From the NCBI GenBank assembly GCA_009760855.2, contig WPIO01000007.1:10255001-10319000 (forward strand): a stretch of 64,000 nt of DNA, given 5' to 3'. Both the position numbers and the translations under genes were made by a program. Source of the stretch: Cristatella mucedo (taxonomy: Eukaryota > Bryozoa > Phylactolaemata > Cristatellidae). Of this stretch, positions 22,508 through 33,139 are shown one piece after another. Position 1 is the stretch's first letter. Each line of letters begins with the position of its first letter. The notes under the pieces are model-generated. The model was not told where the DNA came from, did not search any database, and saw nothing but the letters and a program-made list of their open reading frames with translations.

Positions 22508-23096
22508 ACGGCAATGAAGACTTCGCCAATTGGCTAAATCGGTTCGAAAGATTGGCCAAGATGCAAGGAGTTGATGACTTGCAAAATTTCCTGCCGCTAT
22601 TCCTTACACGTGTGGCATACGCCGTATACGACGGTGTCCTCGAGGTGGCTAAGGAAGACTATGCTACGGTAAGAAAAGCGCTGCTGGCAGCATTATCGTT
22701 GAATCGCTTCGGCGCCTACGAGGAATTCGCTTCGCGTCGCCTTGCTGAAGGTGAAAACGTGGATAGCTTTTGGGTGGACTTGAATCGGTTGGCTAGGCTG
22801 GTGGCTGGTGATTTTGTAAAATGCGCCTTTGTCACTGGGCTGCCTGAGGCAGCAAAGAGGCACCTCCAAGCCTCATGCAACCCCGCTGAAATGCCTGCAG
22901 ATGTTCTTGTCGAGAAAGCGAGCGTCATAGTGAAGGCGAGCGTCAGCACTTCGAAGGCGGCAGAAAGTTGCTTCGCATCCGGTTCTCGTTCGGGATTGCC
23001 TCCCCAGGCACCGACTAACAGCGATGTTGTGTGTTTCCTGTGCAAGGCTAACGGGCACTTAAGCCGCGATTGTCCTTGCTATTGCCTTGTGCAATA
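22508..23096 (+). mobile_element. gag fragment with zinc knuckle between inverted LTR arms
   Basis: Plus-strand frame, ATG at 22552 but open upstream from about 22508 (NGNEDFANWLNRFERLAK). This is the gag pattern of Ty3/Gypsy-like elements, followed by VAYAVYDGVL and DSFWVDLNRLARL and ending in one zinc knuckle, CFLCKANGHLSRDC. Directly after CYCLVQ the stop falls in GCAATAAACCGTTGG, the 3' part of a family-Y LTR. Gag is therefore fused to an LTR with protease and pol deleted. Confidence 0.8.
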
Positions 23097-23236
23097 AACC
23101 GTTGGCGTTGTTCATCGGCTGGCTTTCTGCTGTGCGAACAAACTACACAGATTGAGGACAAGGGCTTCAAGGCAGTATTCCATCAGGGGCGCTGGTCAGT
23201 CAAGTGGGAGTGGACAAATTGTTGTGTCGTCCCCCC

Positions 23237-23571
23237 AATAGCTTGTTGTTTGATCCGCGAAGCAGAGAGCCAGCCGATGCCCAACACCAACAGTTTATTC
23301 CAACGCACGGAGCCCAAGGGTGCACGGCTCTTCTCGGCCCCTTCTCCCACTCGAATCGCCGTCACCACTCATCCTCTGAGTTGGTGGGAGGACAAAGCCG
23401 GCCTGTCCTCAGGCCACAGCCGTTAGACCACAGCTGGGCACCGGCCTGTCCCTAGGCCACATCCACCAGCTGTTAGGCCCTGGGGTGTTTTAGGGTACTA
23501 CCGGTCTGCCTGCACTGGCAGCGTGCCAGTGAGCCCAGCAATATGGACCATGCAGAGAAATACAAGCCACG
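23237..23571 (-). repeat. Family-Y LTR, right inverted arm
   Basis: Reverse-complement partner of 22093-22427, with only scattered differences over 335 bases. Its outer end abuts resumed Tigger sequence at about 23572. Confidence 0.85.
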
Positions 23572-23929
23572 CAAGTTACACTATTTTCATGGGCTAGTGG
23601 TTGTGTGGAAGAGATGTATGTGCAATTAAATGTACGGTAATAATATGATATTTGTAACATCTAATGTATTATTTTGTCTAATGTTATATATTGGGCGATA
23701 CGAGTGTAATGGTGACTAAAGGGTTTTATTTCACGTCTAGAGGCTCTAATAACGCTGAACAACGTATTTAGATCGCAATCAGGTTTTCTATGCTCTAAGT
23801 ACGAAAATATTCGATAATAGATAAACATCATACTTCGCGGAAATTCACCTATCGCGGTAGAGTCTGGAACGGATTAACCGTGATAAACGATGGTCAACTG
23901 TATTTCCTGCGATCTGTCATCATTTGTAG

Positions 23930-24131
23930 ATAGCTACAACACGAAACTAGCTGACACGCTCGACGAGTTTGCACCTCTGACTAAGCCCACTGTGGGCCCT
24001 CGCCAGACGGCCTATGGTTTACCACAGACATTAAACTAGCTAGGTCTACTAAGCACAAGCTTGAAAAAGCATACACAAGATCAGGACTGACTGTCCATCG
24101 ACAGGCACTTGAAGACTACTGTAGGTCGTAC
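23930..24131 (+). mobile_element. LINE family A, copy A5, part before SINE
   Basis: Linker region between endonuclease and reverse transcriptase (compare DSYNTTLADTLNEFAPL at 40500), in the plus frame. It is split from the rest of the copy by a SINE with an 8-base target duplication. Confidence 0.8.
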
Positions 24132-24139
24132 CAATCGAT

Positions 24140-24314
24140 AAATAAATAAATAAATCCAAGCTGATTAAACAACCTCTTTTTGTAAAGCGACAGAAGAGCC
24201 TTTACGGCTATCACCACCACTTGCAGTGGCGATAAAGAATCGCCCACCGCAGGAATCGAACCCACAACCACGGGACCGAGGTCGTGAAAGCAACCGCCTT
24301 ACCTAGTGTGCCAT
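24140..24314 (-). repeat. tRNA-derived SINE, family 2, inserted in LINE A5
   Basis: Minus-strand SINE with GGCACACTAGGTAAGGCGG (A-box region), GTGGGTTCGATTCCTGCGG (B box GGTTCGATTCC) and a TTTATTTATT tail. It is flanked by CAATCGAT at 24132-24139 and again at 24315-24322. The uninterrupted version of the same LINE site is seen at about 40700-40720. Confidence 0.9.
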
Positions 24315-26395
24315 CAATCGATCCTAGCAAAGCCCAAGTCTAGCTTCTATAAAAACATTGTTGAATCACAGATGCACAATCTAAAAATGCAGATGTCAAC
24401 GATAAACCATCTCCTTAACTGCTTCCAGATTAGCTCCTTACCTGATGATCCTTGTGATGATCTAGCCAATCGCTTCTCTCGATTTTGGTGCAGAAGATAG
24501 ACTAGATCAGGGAGTCTATCCCGAAGATGGCAGCATCCCCCATAGAATGCTGTCCCTCAATTCCATATTGCACCCGAATGTCTACGTTCAAGGTCACTAG
24601 TGATCTAGTCCTAAGTTCATATCCCAATCAAAGAAGACAACAAGTCCTCTGGACCCTATTCACACTGTCCTGCTCCTCCGTTGCATTGATCTGCTGCTGC
24701 CATGCATAAATAACATCATTAATATGTCATTAGCCTCAGGTCATGTCCCAGCACCTTTCAAAAAAGCTGTAGTCAGGCCACTGCTCAAGAAAGCAACACT
24801 AGACCAAGAGAATTGGAGCAACTACCAACAAGTCTCTCTTCTACCATTCCTATCAAAGACGCTGGAACGGGTCGTGGCGGACCAGCTGAACTCACAAATC
24901 GAAGCTTCAAACATTGCTAGTAAGTTCCAGTCTGGCTTTAGAGCTAATCACTCCACAGAGTCAGCATTGCTTAGGGTATACAACGACCTACTTAGGAATG
25001 CAGACATGGGCAGAGTGTCTCTACTTGTTTTGCTCTATCTTTCGGCAGCTTTTGATACCATCGATCACAAAGTTCTTCTAGAGCGCCTCTCATCTCGCCT
25101 GGGCATCACTGGCAATGCTCTGCAGTGGTTCAGGTCCTATCTCAGTGGGAGACTCCAGAGAATTGACGTGATTGGACAAAGATCATCCGAGGTACCTCTG
25201 AAATATGGCGTACCTCAGGGCTCCGTGCTAGGTCCGGTTCTTTTCACGGTTTATACTCTCCCTCTTGCTGATGTGATTGCCAAGCACAATCTAGCCTTTC
25301 ACTTCTATACGGATGACACTCATTTGAACATTTGCTTTGATCCCTCCCAGCCATCGAGCACCTCAAATTCTCTCAACTCACATGCCGCATGTATTGATGA
25401 CAGTCGCACATGGATGGCAGCAAATTTTCTAAAACTAAACGATGATAAAACTAACTTACTAGTTATGGGAAAACCCAGCATGATTCTGAAACTGAAAAGG
25501 CTGACGCTTAAAGTTGGCTCTGCCAGCATATCTCCTGTTGAATCAGCTCGAAATCTAGGGTCATGTTCCAAAGTGACCTCTCGTTAGAGGACCACATCAG
25601 CTCCACAGTCAATTCTGCCTACTTTCAGCGACATAACATGGTGAAAATTCGGGCTTGTTTAGGTAAAGATACCACGTCCAAGTTGGTCCATACACTTGTG
25701 ACATCCCGTCTTGACTTCTGTAACTCACTGCTTACCGGCCTACCGGCATGTGCAATCAGGCGATTGCAGCTGGTGCAAAACTCTGCAGCTAGGCTTGTCT
25801 GTCGTGAGCTAGGAAGTTGCCACATCACACCACTTCTCGTCGACCAGCACTGGCTTCCAGTCAAGCAACGCATCAACTTCAAGGTTTTATCGCTAACTTT
25901 AAGGTCACTTCATTCTTTGGCTCCAGCCTATCTCTCAGATCTACTCCCCCACCAGGCCAAGCATCGTACCACGTGCTTTTCGGAATCCAATGGTCTACCA
26001 ATACTTCGTACAAACCTCAAATCCTTTGAGACCGTGCATTTAGTTTGTATGCTCCCAAAGCCTGGAACTTACTACCGAGTGAGTTAGAACATCCACTGAC
26101 TTGACTACATTTGAAAAGAACTTGAAAACACCTATTTAGGACAGCATTTAGTGGGTCCCTGTGATTCGTCGTTGATGTGCGTGCTGCCACTGTGCGTGCT
26201 GCCACTAACCACACTTGCATGCTGACCCTGTGCATGTCACCCCTAACCATGTTATTCATGTTGTTTATCAAGCATGATGTTACTCACCATTCAATCACGT
26301 TTCCCTTTGCAGCAAATGTAAAGCGCCTAGAACGAGATTGAGTTCTCTGAGGGTACTTTATCAAGAGCATTATTATTATTCTTATTTCCCAATCA
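24315..26395 (+). mobile_element. LINE family A, copy A5, reverse transcriptase and 3' end
   Basis: The longest family-A reverse-transcriptase copy. Fingers: PAPFKKAVVRPLLKKATL, LPFLSKTLERVV, FQSGFRANHSTESALLRV. Palm: [32 protein letters not shown] (YTDD in place of YADD). One frameshift near 25565-25590 separates 24724-25587 from 25563-26087. The 3' UTR ends in GCGCCTAGAACGAGATTGAG and an ATT-type tail (26370-26390). Decayed but nearly complete for ORF2. Confidence 0.88.
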
Positions 26396-26690
26396 GGCAA
26401 CGCATCGTACAACCAGCTGATCTGACTCAAATCCTTAAGTTATGCCTTGAACGAATCTGAAATCTTTTGAAAACCGTGCCTTTAGTTGGAATGCTTCAAA
26501 CAGGGAACTTACTCCCATCTTACATCACTACACCCCTTGACATTAGATTTAAAAACGAGCTAAAAATGCACCTGTTTCTCACAGCATTTCTGGCTGCTCG
26601 TGAAGAACTGTCCATTGTGCATTAATGCTTGCTGACGCTGCGAATGTTACTACTAATTGTGTGTTAATGACTACTATTGAGTATGATTCT
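26396..26690 (+). mobile_element. LINE family A, degenerate 3' fragment
   Basis: A second, more decayed C-terminal and 3' UTR stretch (AATCAGGCAACGCATCGTAC, then a CTTTAGTTGGAATGCT-type segment) directly after copy A5. No tail is preserved. Confidence 0.5.
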
Positions 26691-27084
26691 GCTAAAGGCT
26701 CTGAGTGTGGTTCAAAAGTTGAGGAACTTGTCCCGGCTTAGTAACATGAAACACAACCATAACTAAGAAAGAAAGGTGTTGATCCTGTTTCATAAGGACA
26801 CCGGCTGAGGCTACTTCCAGATTTATAATGCGAAGCACATCTTTTATCATCAGTTGCAAATGCATCAGCGGTTTAGCAATGTCGTTGCACATGCGTATCT
26901 ACAGGTTAATCGTCGTCTCCAGACCTTTTTTTACGAGGCTGGCTGAAAAGAAAATGAGTGAACGGGTCGCCGATTCGCAAGGGCACTATTGCAAGGGTTA
27001 AAACAGGATTGATGGATTAATGTAGAGGAAACAGACGACAACTATTACCAGCACATCTAAAATTCACATGCTTTGTAGTTACAA

Positions 27085-27090
27085 TTTATT
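27085..27090 (-). terminator. EDC4: Polyadenylation signal of EDC4
   Basis: AATAAA on the minus strand (plus-strand TTTATT), 231 bases downstream of the EDC4 stop codon, followed by ATTGTAACTACAAAGC. It is the first such signal after the stop. Confidence 0.6.
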
Positions 27091-27320
27091 AGAAATGATT
27101 ACAAAACCTAAGGCAGGTAGGCCCAGAATCTGAGCATATAAAAATACACAAGCTTAGGCCTCGTCAGCACTTTCTGCGTCACTTAACGGTCAACACTTCT
27201 CTAGCCCACTATCTGTCTGGTGGTTCAGCCGAGTCTTCAGTCAAACACAACAACGTAAATACGATAATAATGAGACTCAGCAAGTAAAGGCAATTAGCCA
27301 CAAAAGTCAACGAATGAGCT

Positions 27321-27507
27321 CTACTTTCGAGCAACAAGTGACTGTGCAGCCATAAGAAGCATTTTCAATGGTTTACACGTGGGCGAAGCACCGTTGAGCT
27401 GTATGAAGCTTGAAAGGTGAGTACAAAGGTCGCTTATCACGTGAGGGCCGTGCTCTTTGGTGATGGGATCACTCAGATCTAGGCTGAGAATGCCTTCCTG
27501 CAGGTAC
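27321..27507 (-). CDS. EDC4: EDC4 last exon (Ge-1 C-terminus)
   Basis: Begins after acceptor TTTTATAG and finishes the split AG|G codon. It encodes YLQEGILSLDLSDPITKEHG and about 40 more residues to TAG at 27321-27323. This matches the end of animal EDC4 (YLEEAV-LDHSDPITRDHM), the last helices of the C-terminal domain that targets the protein to P-bodies and supports self-association. The C-terminal residues after the conserved helices differ from vertebrates. The preceding intron (1.47 kb) holds a plus-strand LINE. Confidence 0.93.
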
Positions 27508-27621
27508 CTATAAAATCACACAGCATTCTCAAGAAGCAGTGAAGTACAAGGCAGTGTGGTGCCGCAGCATCTGAGATCTTAGATATTAGACGGAAAAAAA
27601 TACAATGACTGCTATACACCT

Positions 27622-28215
27622 TATAAGAGTTTCAGCCTGTTCGCAATGAATATGGCTGCAAGGCTGGTCTTCAAGTCCCAGCGGTTTGAGCACGTGTCAC
27701 CTTTGCTGAAAGAGCTAGGATGGTTGCCGGTTGAGCAAAGGATACAGAGCAAAGTTCTTACGCTGACCCACAAGGCCCGCCACGGCTTGGCTCCTTCGTA
27801 CCTAGCTGAACTGCTGCATCAGTTTGAGCCTGTTCGCACCCTCAGGTCCTGTGTGGACAATAAATTAGCTGTCCCATTCCTCTGCTTAAAGACAGTTGGC
27901 GACAGAAGCTTTAGCTCTGCAGGTCCTAGACTGTGGAACTCGCTTCCACAATTCTTACGCAACGACATCTACTCTCCAACTGCCGACTATGGCACATCTT
28001 TTTCAGCGGTCCTGAACTGCTACTTCTATGCTACTCACTACCTCAACTGCTCGCCTAACTCTGCTATGGTTCCCACTTTCTCTTTGTTGCGTGAGACGAA
28101 GTCTGTGGGCTACCGAATGCGTACCGAAAGCCGCTTAGGCTGTGAGTGCGCTATACAAAACTCTCCTGCGTAACACCCACATGGTCTTTTTGATTTTGTG
28201 GAGTTACTGACGGAG
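27622..28215 (+). mobile_element. LINE family B, copy B2, C-terminal part
   Basis: Uninterrupted 175-residue frame at 27646-28173 (NMAARLVFKSQRFEHVSPLL, GDRSFSSAGPRLWNSLPQFL, TESRLGCECAIQNSPA), the reverse-transcriptase C-terminus of family B with its stop. The 3' end is the family tail (TGCGTAACACCCACATGG). It is 5'-truncated and lies in the last EDC4 intron in antisense orientation. Confidence 0.85.
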
Positions 28216-28544
28216 AAACATTATTACATTCATTATATACAGAATGACGTAAGGTACACGGAAGCAAATGTAAAGCAGACTTAAACTTGACTGTCGGTAA
28301 TACACCGAGAAATTAAAGATAAAAAATGGAGAATGGAGAAGACTATGCTACTAAGGTTCCACATTCATATTATTGTAGATCATTTAATAGTCACTGGGAT
28401 AATCAGATTATCGAATAATTTCACATGAACAGTTTACACTGTGTAGCCACGATTTCTGCCATTTGCAGATGCTTGCAAAGTATATCGCTGGCCTCTTAAA
28501 GGTGAAGCTGCAGAGGGGACAAGAAACTTTTAAATACATAACTA

Positions 28545-28706
28545 GCTGATTCAACAGCCTCTTTTGTATAGCGACAGAAGAGCCTTTAGGGCTATCACTA
28601 CTGTTTGCAGCGACAATAAAGTATCGCCCACCGCAGGATTCGAACCCACGACCTCGAGACAGAGGTCGTGAAAAGCCACCACCTTACCTAGTGAGCCATC
28701 AAGGCT
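28545..28706 (-). repeat. tRNA-derived SINE, family 2
   Basis: Minus-strand copy in the last EDC4 intron, with TGATGGCTCACTAGGTAAGG (A-box side) and GTGGGTTCGAATCCTGCGG (B box GGTTCGAATCC, fully canonical), ending near CTGTTGAATCAGCTAGT. Confidence 0.85.
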
Positions 28707-28974
28707 CTTTATACTGTATGAATAATCACAATCCCAATAGGTTGCTGCTTTGGACAATTCATCACCACATCTAACTCTAACAGCCATCTTGCCTTTGACG
28801 AATTTACAATCTTGACTTCAACCAACAGTAATCAATTGTAACAAAGCTGCAGATAAAAGCTGGCATTGTGGGTTACATGACTCGTAATGTTCAAAGATGA
28901 CCACAGATAGCCAGCCACTCGCTTTTTGGACAGCAAACATACTAAGAAAAAATCTTCGAGAATGATAAGCTTAC

Positions 28975-29379
28975 CTGTATTTCAAGTCAAAGTCGGACTC
29001 GTTCTCAAGATCCTGGGTCAGCTGTTGCACAAGTGACAGAATGACAGGCTGCTGCAGTGGGCACGGTGTCTGTCCAAATACAAGAGACACATCGGCCTGC
29101 TTAAGCAGGTACATAACCTTGGATAGGTCGGAAGCTGTCAATGCTAGCCGGAAGGCAGCATTGACCTCCCTGCGAGCAAGCAGTGTTGCCACTTGGGTCT
29201 TGTACTGATCGAAATCCATGCCACCAACAGGCAGAGGTGTCACAGCTCCAGCCCGCGTAACGGCCTCAGTAACAGAGCCTGCTATTTGTGCATTCAGAGA
29301 GCCCTGCAGCTGGGCAAAGGCATTGCGAACCTCTTCTTGAATTAAACGCCTCATCTCTGCCAGGAGGGAAGAGTGTGCA
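28975..29379 (-). CDS. EDC4: EDC4 exon, C-terminal helical domain
   Basis: 405-bp exon, acceptor TTTGTTGCAG, donor ACAG then GTAAGC. It encodes LAEMRRLIQEEVRNAFAQLQ, an amphipathic coiled-coil, and then QYKTQVATLLARREVNAAF, LTASDLSKVMYLLKQAD and VFGQTPCPLQQPVILSLVQQ. The last segments are the most conserved part of EDC4 (the VFGQ-PCPLSQPVLLSLIQQL signature) and make the identification firm. This domain is needed for P-body localisation in animals. It joins in phase to the exons at 37707-37908 and 27321-27507. Confidence 0.96.
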
Positions 29380-29754
29380 CTGCAACAAATAAGTGGGGCA
29401 GTGGTGCACAGTGAATATATCACAACGAATCAGCATTGTCATTTAATAGCAACTCAATAGCAAATTCACTTAGCAAAGAACAGTATCGATATTATAAAAT
29501 TGCAATATAAAACAGTGCCCATATAAAAACTTCAATATGAATAACTGAGATTTGATGCAGTCCAAAGAAAAAAATTATTGCTTCTATTAGCATTGCAAAA
29601 CTACCGGCAACATATACCTACTTAGCTTATCTTTCAACTGGAGGAACACCAAGACATATACCAACATACACACAAACTAGTAACCTAAGCCTGAACGCAC
29701 AAATACTCCAAATATGTATAATATACGTGTTTCACACGGGTATACTTTTATTTT

Positions 29755-30420
29755 TAAGAATGAAGGGACCTGAAAGTGAGTGACAAAAGCTTGAAGTCGA
29801 TGCGTTGCTTGACTGGTAGCCAGTGCAGGTCGGCGAGAAGTGATGTGGCAACTGCGACGCTCACGACAGACAAGTAAGCAGACTTGACTGTGAAGCTGAT
29901 GTGGTCGTCTAATGAAAGGTCACTTTGGAACATGACTCCTAGATTTCGTGCAGATTCAACAGAACATACGCTGGCAGAGCCGATTTTAAACGTTAACCTT
30001 TCCAATTTCTGAATCACACTGGGTTTGCCCATAACTAGTAGGTTGGGTTTTATCATCAAAGTAAGAAAATTTGCTACCATTTATGTGCGAATGTCATCAA
30101 TGCATGCAGCAAGGGAGTTGAGAGAATTCGACGTGCTCGAGGGCTGGGAGGGATCAAAGCAAAGGTACAACTGAGTGTCATTCGAATAGAAGCGAAAGCC
30201 TATATTGTGCTTGGCAATCATATCGGCAAGAGGTAGAATATAAACCGTGAAAAGAACAGGACCAAGCACGGAGCCTTGTTGTACCCACATTTCAGAGGTT
30301 CTTCGGCTGATCTTTGCCCATTCACATTAATACTCTGGAATCTCACACTGAGATAGGACCGTTATCATTGCAATGCAGTGCCAGTAATGCCCAGGCGAGA
30401 TGAGAGGCACTCAAGAAAGA
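29755..30420 (-). mobile_element. LINE family A, copy A7, internally deleted
   Basis: Minus-strand reverse-transcriptase segment from about the SSRLGITG region (30420) to [17 protein letters not shown]. Near 29873 the frame jumps from the SAYL segment directly to SVVSVAVATSLLADL, missing about 100 residues. It lacks the 3' tail. It lies in an EDC4 intron. Confidence 0.8.
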
Positions 30421-30424
30421 CTTG

Positions 30425-31060
30425 GTGGTCGCTTCTCACCAGCCTCGTGAAAATTTCAGCCAATAAGACTGCAAAGGTGAATGCAAAAGGAAAGACATGC
30501 AAAGGAACGAGAAGAATGTAAGCCTGGCTGCACATGACGTTTCCGCCTCAAGGCTTGCTAATTCCGTTCAAGAGGACTGCTATCTCATCGGCATGCTACT
30601 AAAGGGCTGAATTAAAAATGGGGAATGGCTCGTGGTGAAGGTGAGAAGTTTGCCGAGTCAACCCCAAAAGCCAAGCGTTGCTTCCATGTTATTGATTACA
30701 GATGCATGTTAACAAGCTTGCTACAGTGAGCAGTGCAGGGCCTTTTAACATGTCACTTGAGGGAAATCTCTGGAAGATCAAAAGGCACTTTAGCCCCCAA
30801 ACTTATGACACATCAAAATAGTATCTTATAAAACCAGCTCCACAGGATTTAACATAGGCCCCACTATTAGGTGATTCTCCTTAAATTGACTAGTTATAAC
30901 TTCTGTCTGGCTTAGGATGCAATATTATAAGCATCCTCCATAAATGTCGTCATATCACGTATCTAGCACTGAAATAACCTCATGGGATTTTAAGAGCTAA
31001 ATCAATCTGGCTGACAGTAGTGCACACACCTATTTTTTAACCATGACTAGATAAAAGGAT
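30425..31060. other. EDC4 intron, no feature seen
   Basis: No recognisable exon or repeat between two LINE copies. Confidence 0.4.
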
Positions 31061-31064
31061 AAAT

Positions 31065-31838
31065 AATAAATAATAACCCATTTGTCTAGCATCCTCACAG
31101 AACTTAATCTCTTTCTAGGCACTTGACATATGGTACAAAGCAAGCATGATCATATGGTTATTAATAGCATGCACAATCTCAACAAGTATAACATGGTTAG
31201 AGGTGACATGCTCAGGGTAAACATTTAAATATGGTTAGTGGCAGCATGCACAGTGTCAGCATGCATAAGCACACAAAAAACGAATCACAAAGACTCACTA
31301 AATGCTGTGACAAATATGTACGTAGTTAGCTTTTTTGAAATGTCTAGTCAGGGGATGTGACGTCAGTTGGGAGTGAGTGAGTTCCGGGCTTTGGTAGCAT
31401 ACGAACTAAAGGCACGATCTCCAAAGGATTTGAGGTTCGTAACAGGTGTAGCTTAACGATTTGATTAAGAAAAGCAGGTCGTACATTGCTTGGCCTGGTG
31501 GGGGTAGATATGCTGGAGCCAGAGAATGCCAGGACCTAAAAGTAAGTGACAGAAACTCGAAGTATGCTGCTCGATTGGAAACCAGTGCAGGTCGGCTAGA
31601 AGTGGTGTGATGTGGCAGCTATGACGCTCACGACAGACAAGGTTAGATGCCGAGTTTTGCACCAATTATATGGGCCTGATTGCACTGACGCAGGCCAGCA
31701 AGCAGTGAGTTGCAGAAATCGAGATGAAGTGTCACAAATGCATGCACCAATTTTGATGTAGTATCCCTGTCTAAGCAAGCCCGAATTTAAGCAATGTTAA
31801 GCAGCAGAAAGTAGGCAGACCGTGGAGCTGATGTGATC
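31065..31838 (-). mobile_element. LINE family A, copy A8, 3' part
   Basis: ATAATAAATAATAA tail at about 31060-31075, the 3' UTR, then a decayed minus-strand C-terminus ([18 protein letters not shown]). It is interrupted at 31839 by a hAT-type MITE and continues at 32257. Confidence 0.8.
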
Positions 31839-31846
31839 CTCTAGCG

Positions 31847-32248
31847 CAGGGGTCGGCAATTTTTCGGACTACAAAGCCATTTCAAGAGGTTTAGAAGGCA
31901 CACTAGGCCAGAAGAAACCACGCCCACTCCACGCGGCCGCCCGGAGGGAGCTTGGCCAGACGAACAAACAGTCGCAAAAGATGCACAAATGCAAACGGGA
32001 TTTATAGGGGTAGACATTATCATCCCTCCCAGGTCAGCCACTTCGGTCCCATACAAGCGTTGACATCAGTTCAAAAAATAAACACAGGCCATAGACAACT
32101 TGAGCTGCAACCAACAGTAATGAATGGGAATAAAACCGTGACAACTAAATTAGGTCGGATCCAATAATAAATAACTAGGGGGTGTTAGGCCGGACTGGAG
32201 TACTAGCTAGGCTATATCTGGCCTAAAGGCCGAGTTTGCCGACCTCTG
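31847..32248. mobile_element. hAT-type MITE, 402 bp
   Basis: The terminal inverted repeats are CAGGGGTCGGCAA (31847-31859) and its near-complement TTGCCGACCTCTG (32236-32248), 12 of 13 matching. The element is flanked by an 8-base target duplication, CTCTAGCG (31839-31846) and CTCTAGTG (32249-32256). CAGGGGTCGGCAA-type ends with 8-bp duplications are characteristic of hAT transposons. It has no transposase frame, so it is non-autonomous. The interior is CpG-containing and unrelated to its LINE host. Confidence 0.92.
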
Positions 32249-32256
32249 CTCTAGTG

Positions 32257-32605
32257 CAAGGTGACTTTGGAATAGGGTACCTAGATTCCGTGCAGATGCA
32301 ACAGGAGATCTGGTACAACCGTTTGTGAGCATTAACCTATCCAATTTCTGTCAATCAATTTCTTCAAATCACACTTACCCATAACTAGTATGTTGGTTTT
32401 GTCGTAATTTAATTTGAGAAAGTTTGCTGCCCTCCATATGAGGATTTCATCAATACACGCAGCAAGGGTGCATAGAGAATTTGACGTACTGGAGAGCTAG
32501 GAGGGATCAAAGCAAAGGTTCAATTGACTGTTACATGCATAGAAGTGAAAGCCTATACTGTACTTGGCAATCATATCGGCAAGAGGTAGAGTATAAACTG
32601 TGAAC
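32257..32605 (-). mobile_element. LINE family A, copy A8, 5' part
   Basis: Resumes the LINE interrupted by the MITE (AARNLGTLF, the TNLLVMG-like segment, FHFYACN in place of FHFYADD). Decayed, with stops. Confidence 0.75.
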
Positions 32606-33030
32606 AGGCTAAGCACAGTATCACCTGCTTTTCGGAATCTAATCGTTTACATATACCTTGTACGATCCTCAAATCCTTTAAAGACCACAACTTTAGTTCG
32701 TATGCTCCCAAAGCTTGGAACTCATTTCCGACTTTCATCAGGACATCTGACTTGACCACGCTTAAAGAGAAACTAAAAATGCACCTATTTACCACACCAT
32801 TTAGTGGGTCCCTGTGATTCGACCTTCACGAGCTTATACATGCTGATACTGTGCATGCTGCCACTGTGCAAGCTGCTGCTAACTATACATGCATGCTGAC
32901 CCTATGCATGCCACCCTTAACTATGTTATTCTGTTTGTTATTGAGCATTCTACCATTGACCATTCGATCGTGCTTCCATTGCAAAAATTTAAAGTGTCTA
33001 GAAAGAGATTGAGTTCTCTGAGGATGCTAA
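32606..33030 (+). mobile_element. LINE family A fragment, plus strand
   Basis: C-terminal end ([17 protein letters not shown]) and 3' UTR of family A in plus orientation, ending AAAGTGTCTAGAAAGAGATTGAG near 33015. It directly abuts the minus-strand copy to form a head-to-head junction. Confidence 0.7.
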
Positions 33031-33139
33031 GACGAATTTTTCCGATTAACCATGCCCGACTGAGCTTGTCTTGTTTTTTTGCACTTGTGTGCAGACACAA
33101 AACTCTTAAGCTAGGCTTCTGCATGAACGTTGCAATTGC

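Larger units (their letters stand above)
18955..23900 (+). mobile_element. Tigger/pogo DNA transposon with nested retroelement
   Basis: The left end CAGTCGTCCCTTGCCACTTC, with CTATCGCGG behind it, and the right end (ACCTATCGCGG...ACCGTGATAAACGATGG) form the terminal inverted repeats of a Tigger-like element. They are bounded by TA at 18953-18954 and TA at 23901-23902. The transposase C-terminus is at 19085-19900. The region 23572-23900 matches the type of AT-rich 3' UTR seen in Tigger elements. Between them a broken LTR retroelement occupies about 19917-23571. The DDE core of the transposase is deleted, so the copy is dead. Confidence 0.85.

Noticed and set aside
24140..28706. Candidate tRNA genes, because of canonical B boxes
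   Set aside because: The sequences are repeated at several sites, lack a proper acceptor stem and have retrotransposition tails and target duplications, so they are SINEs.
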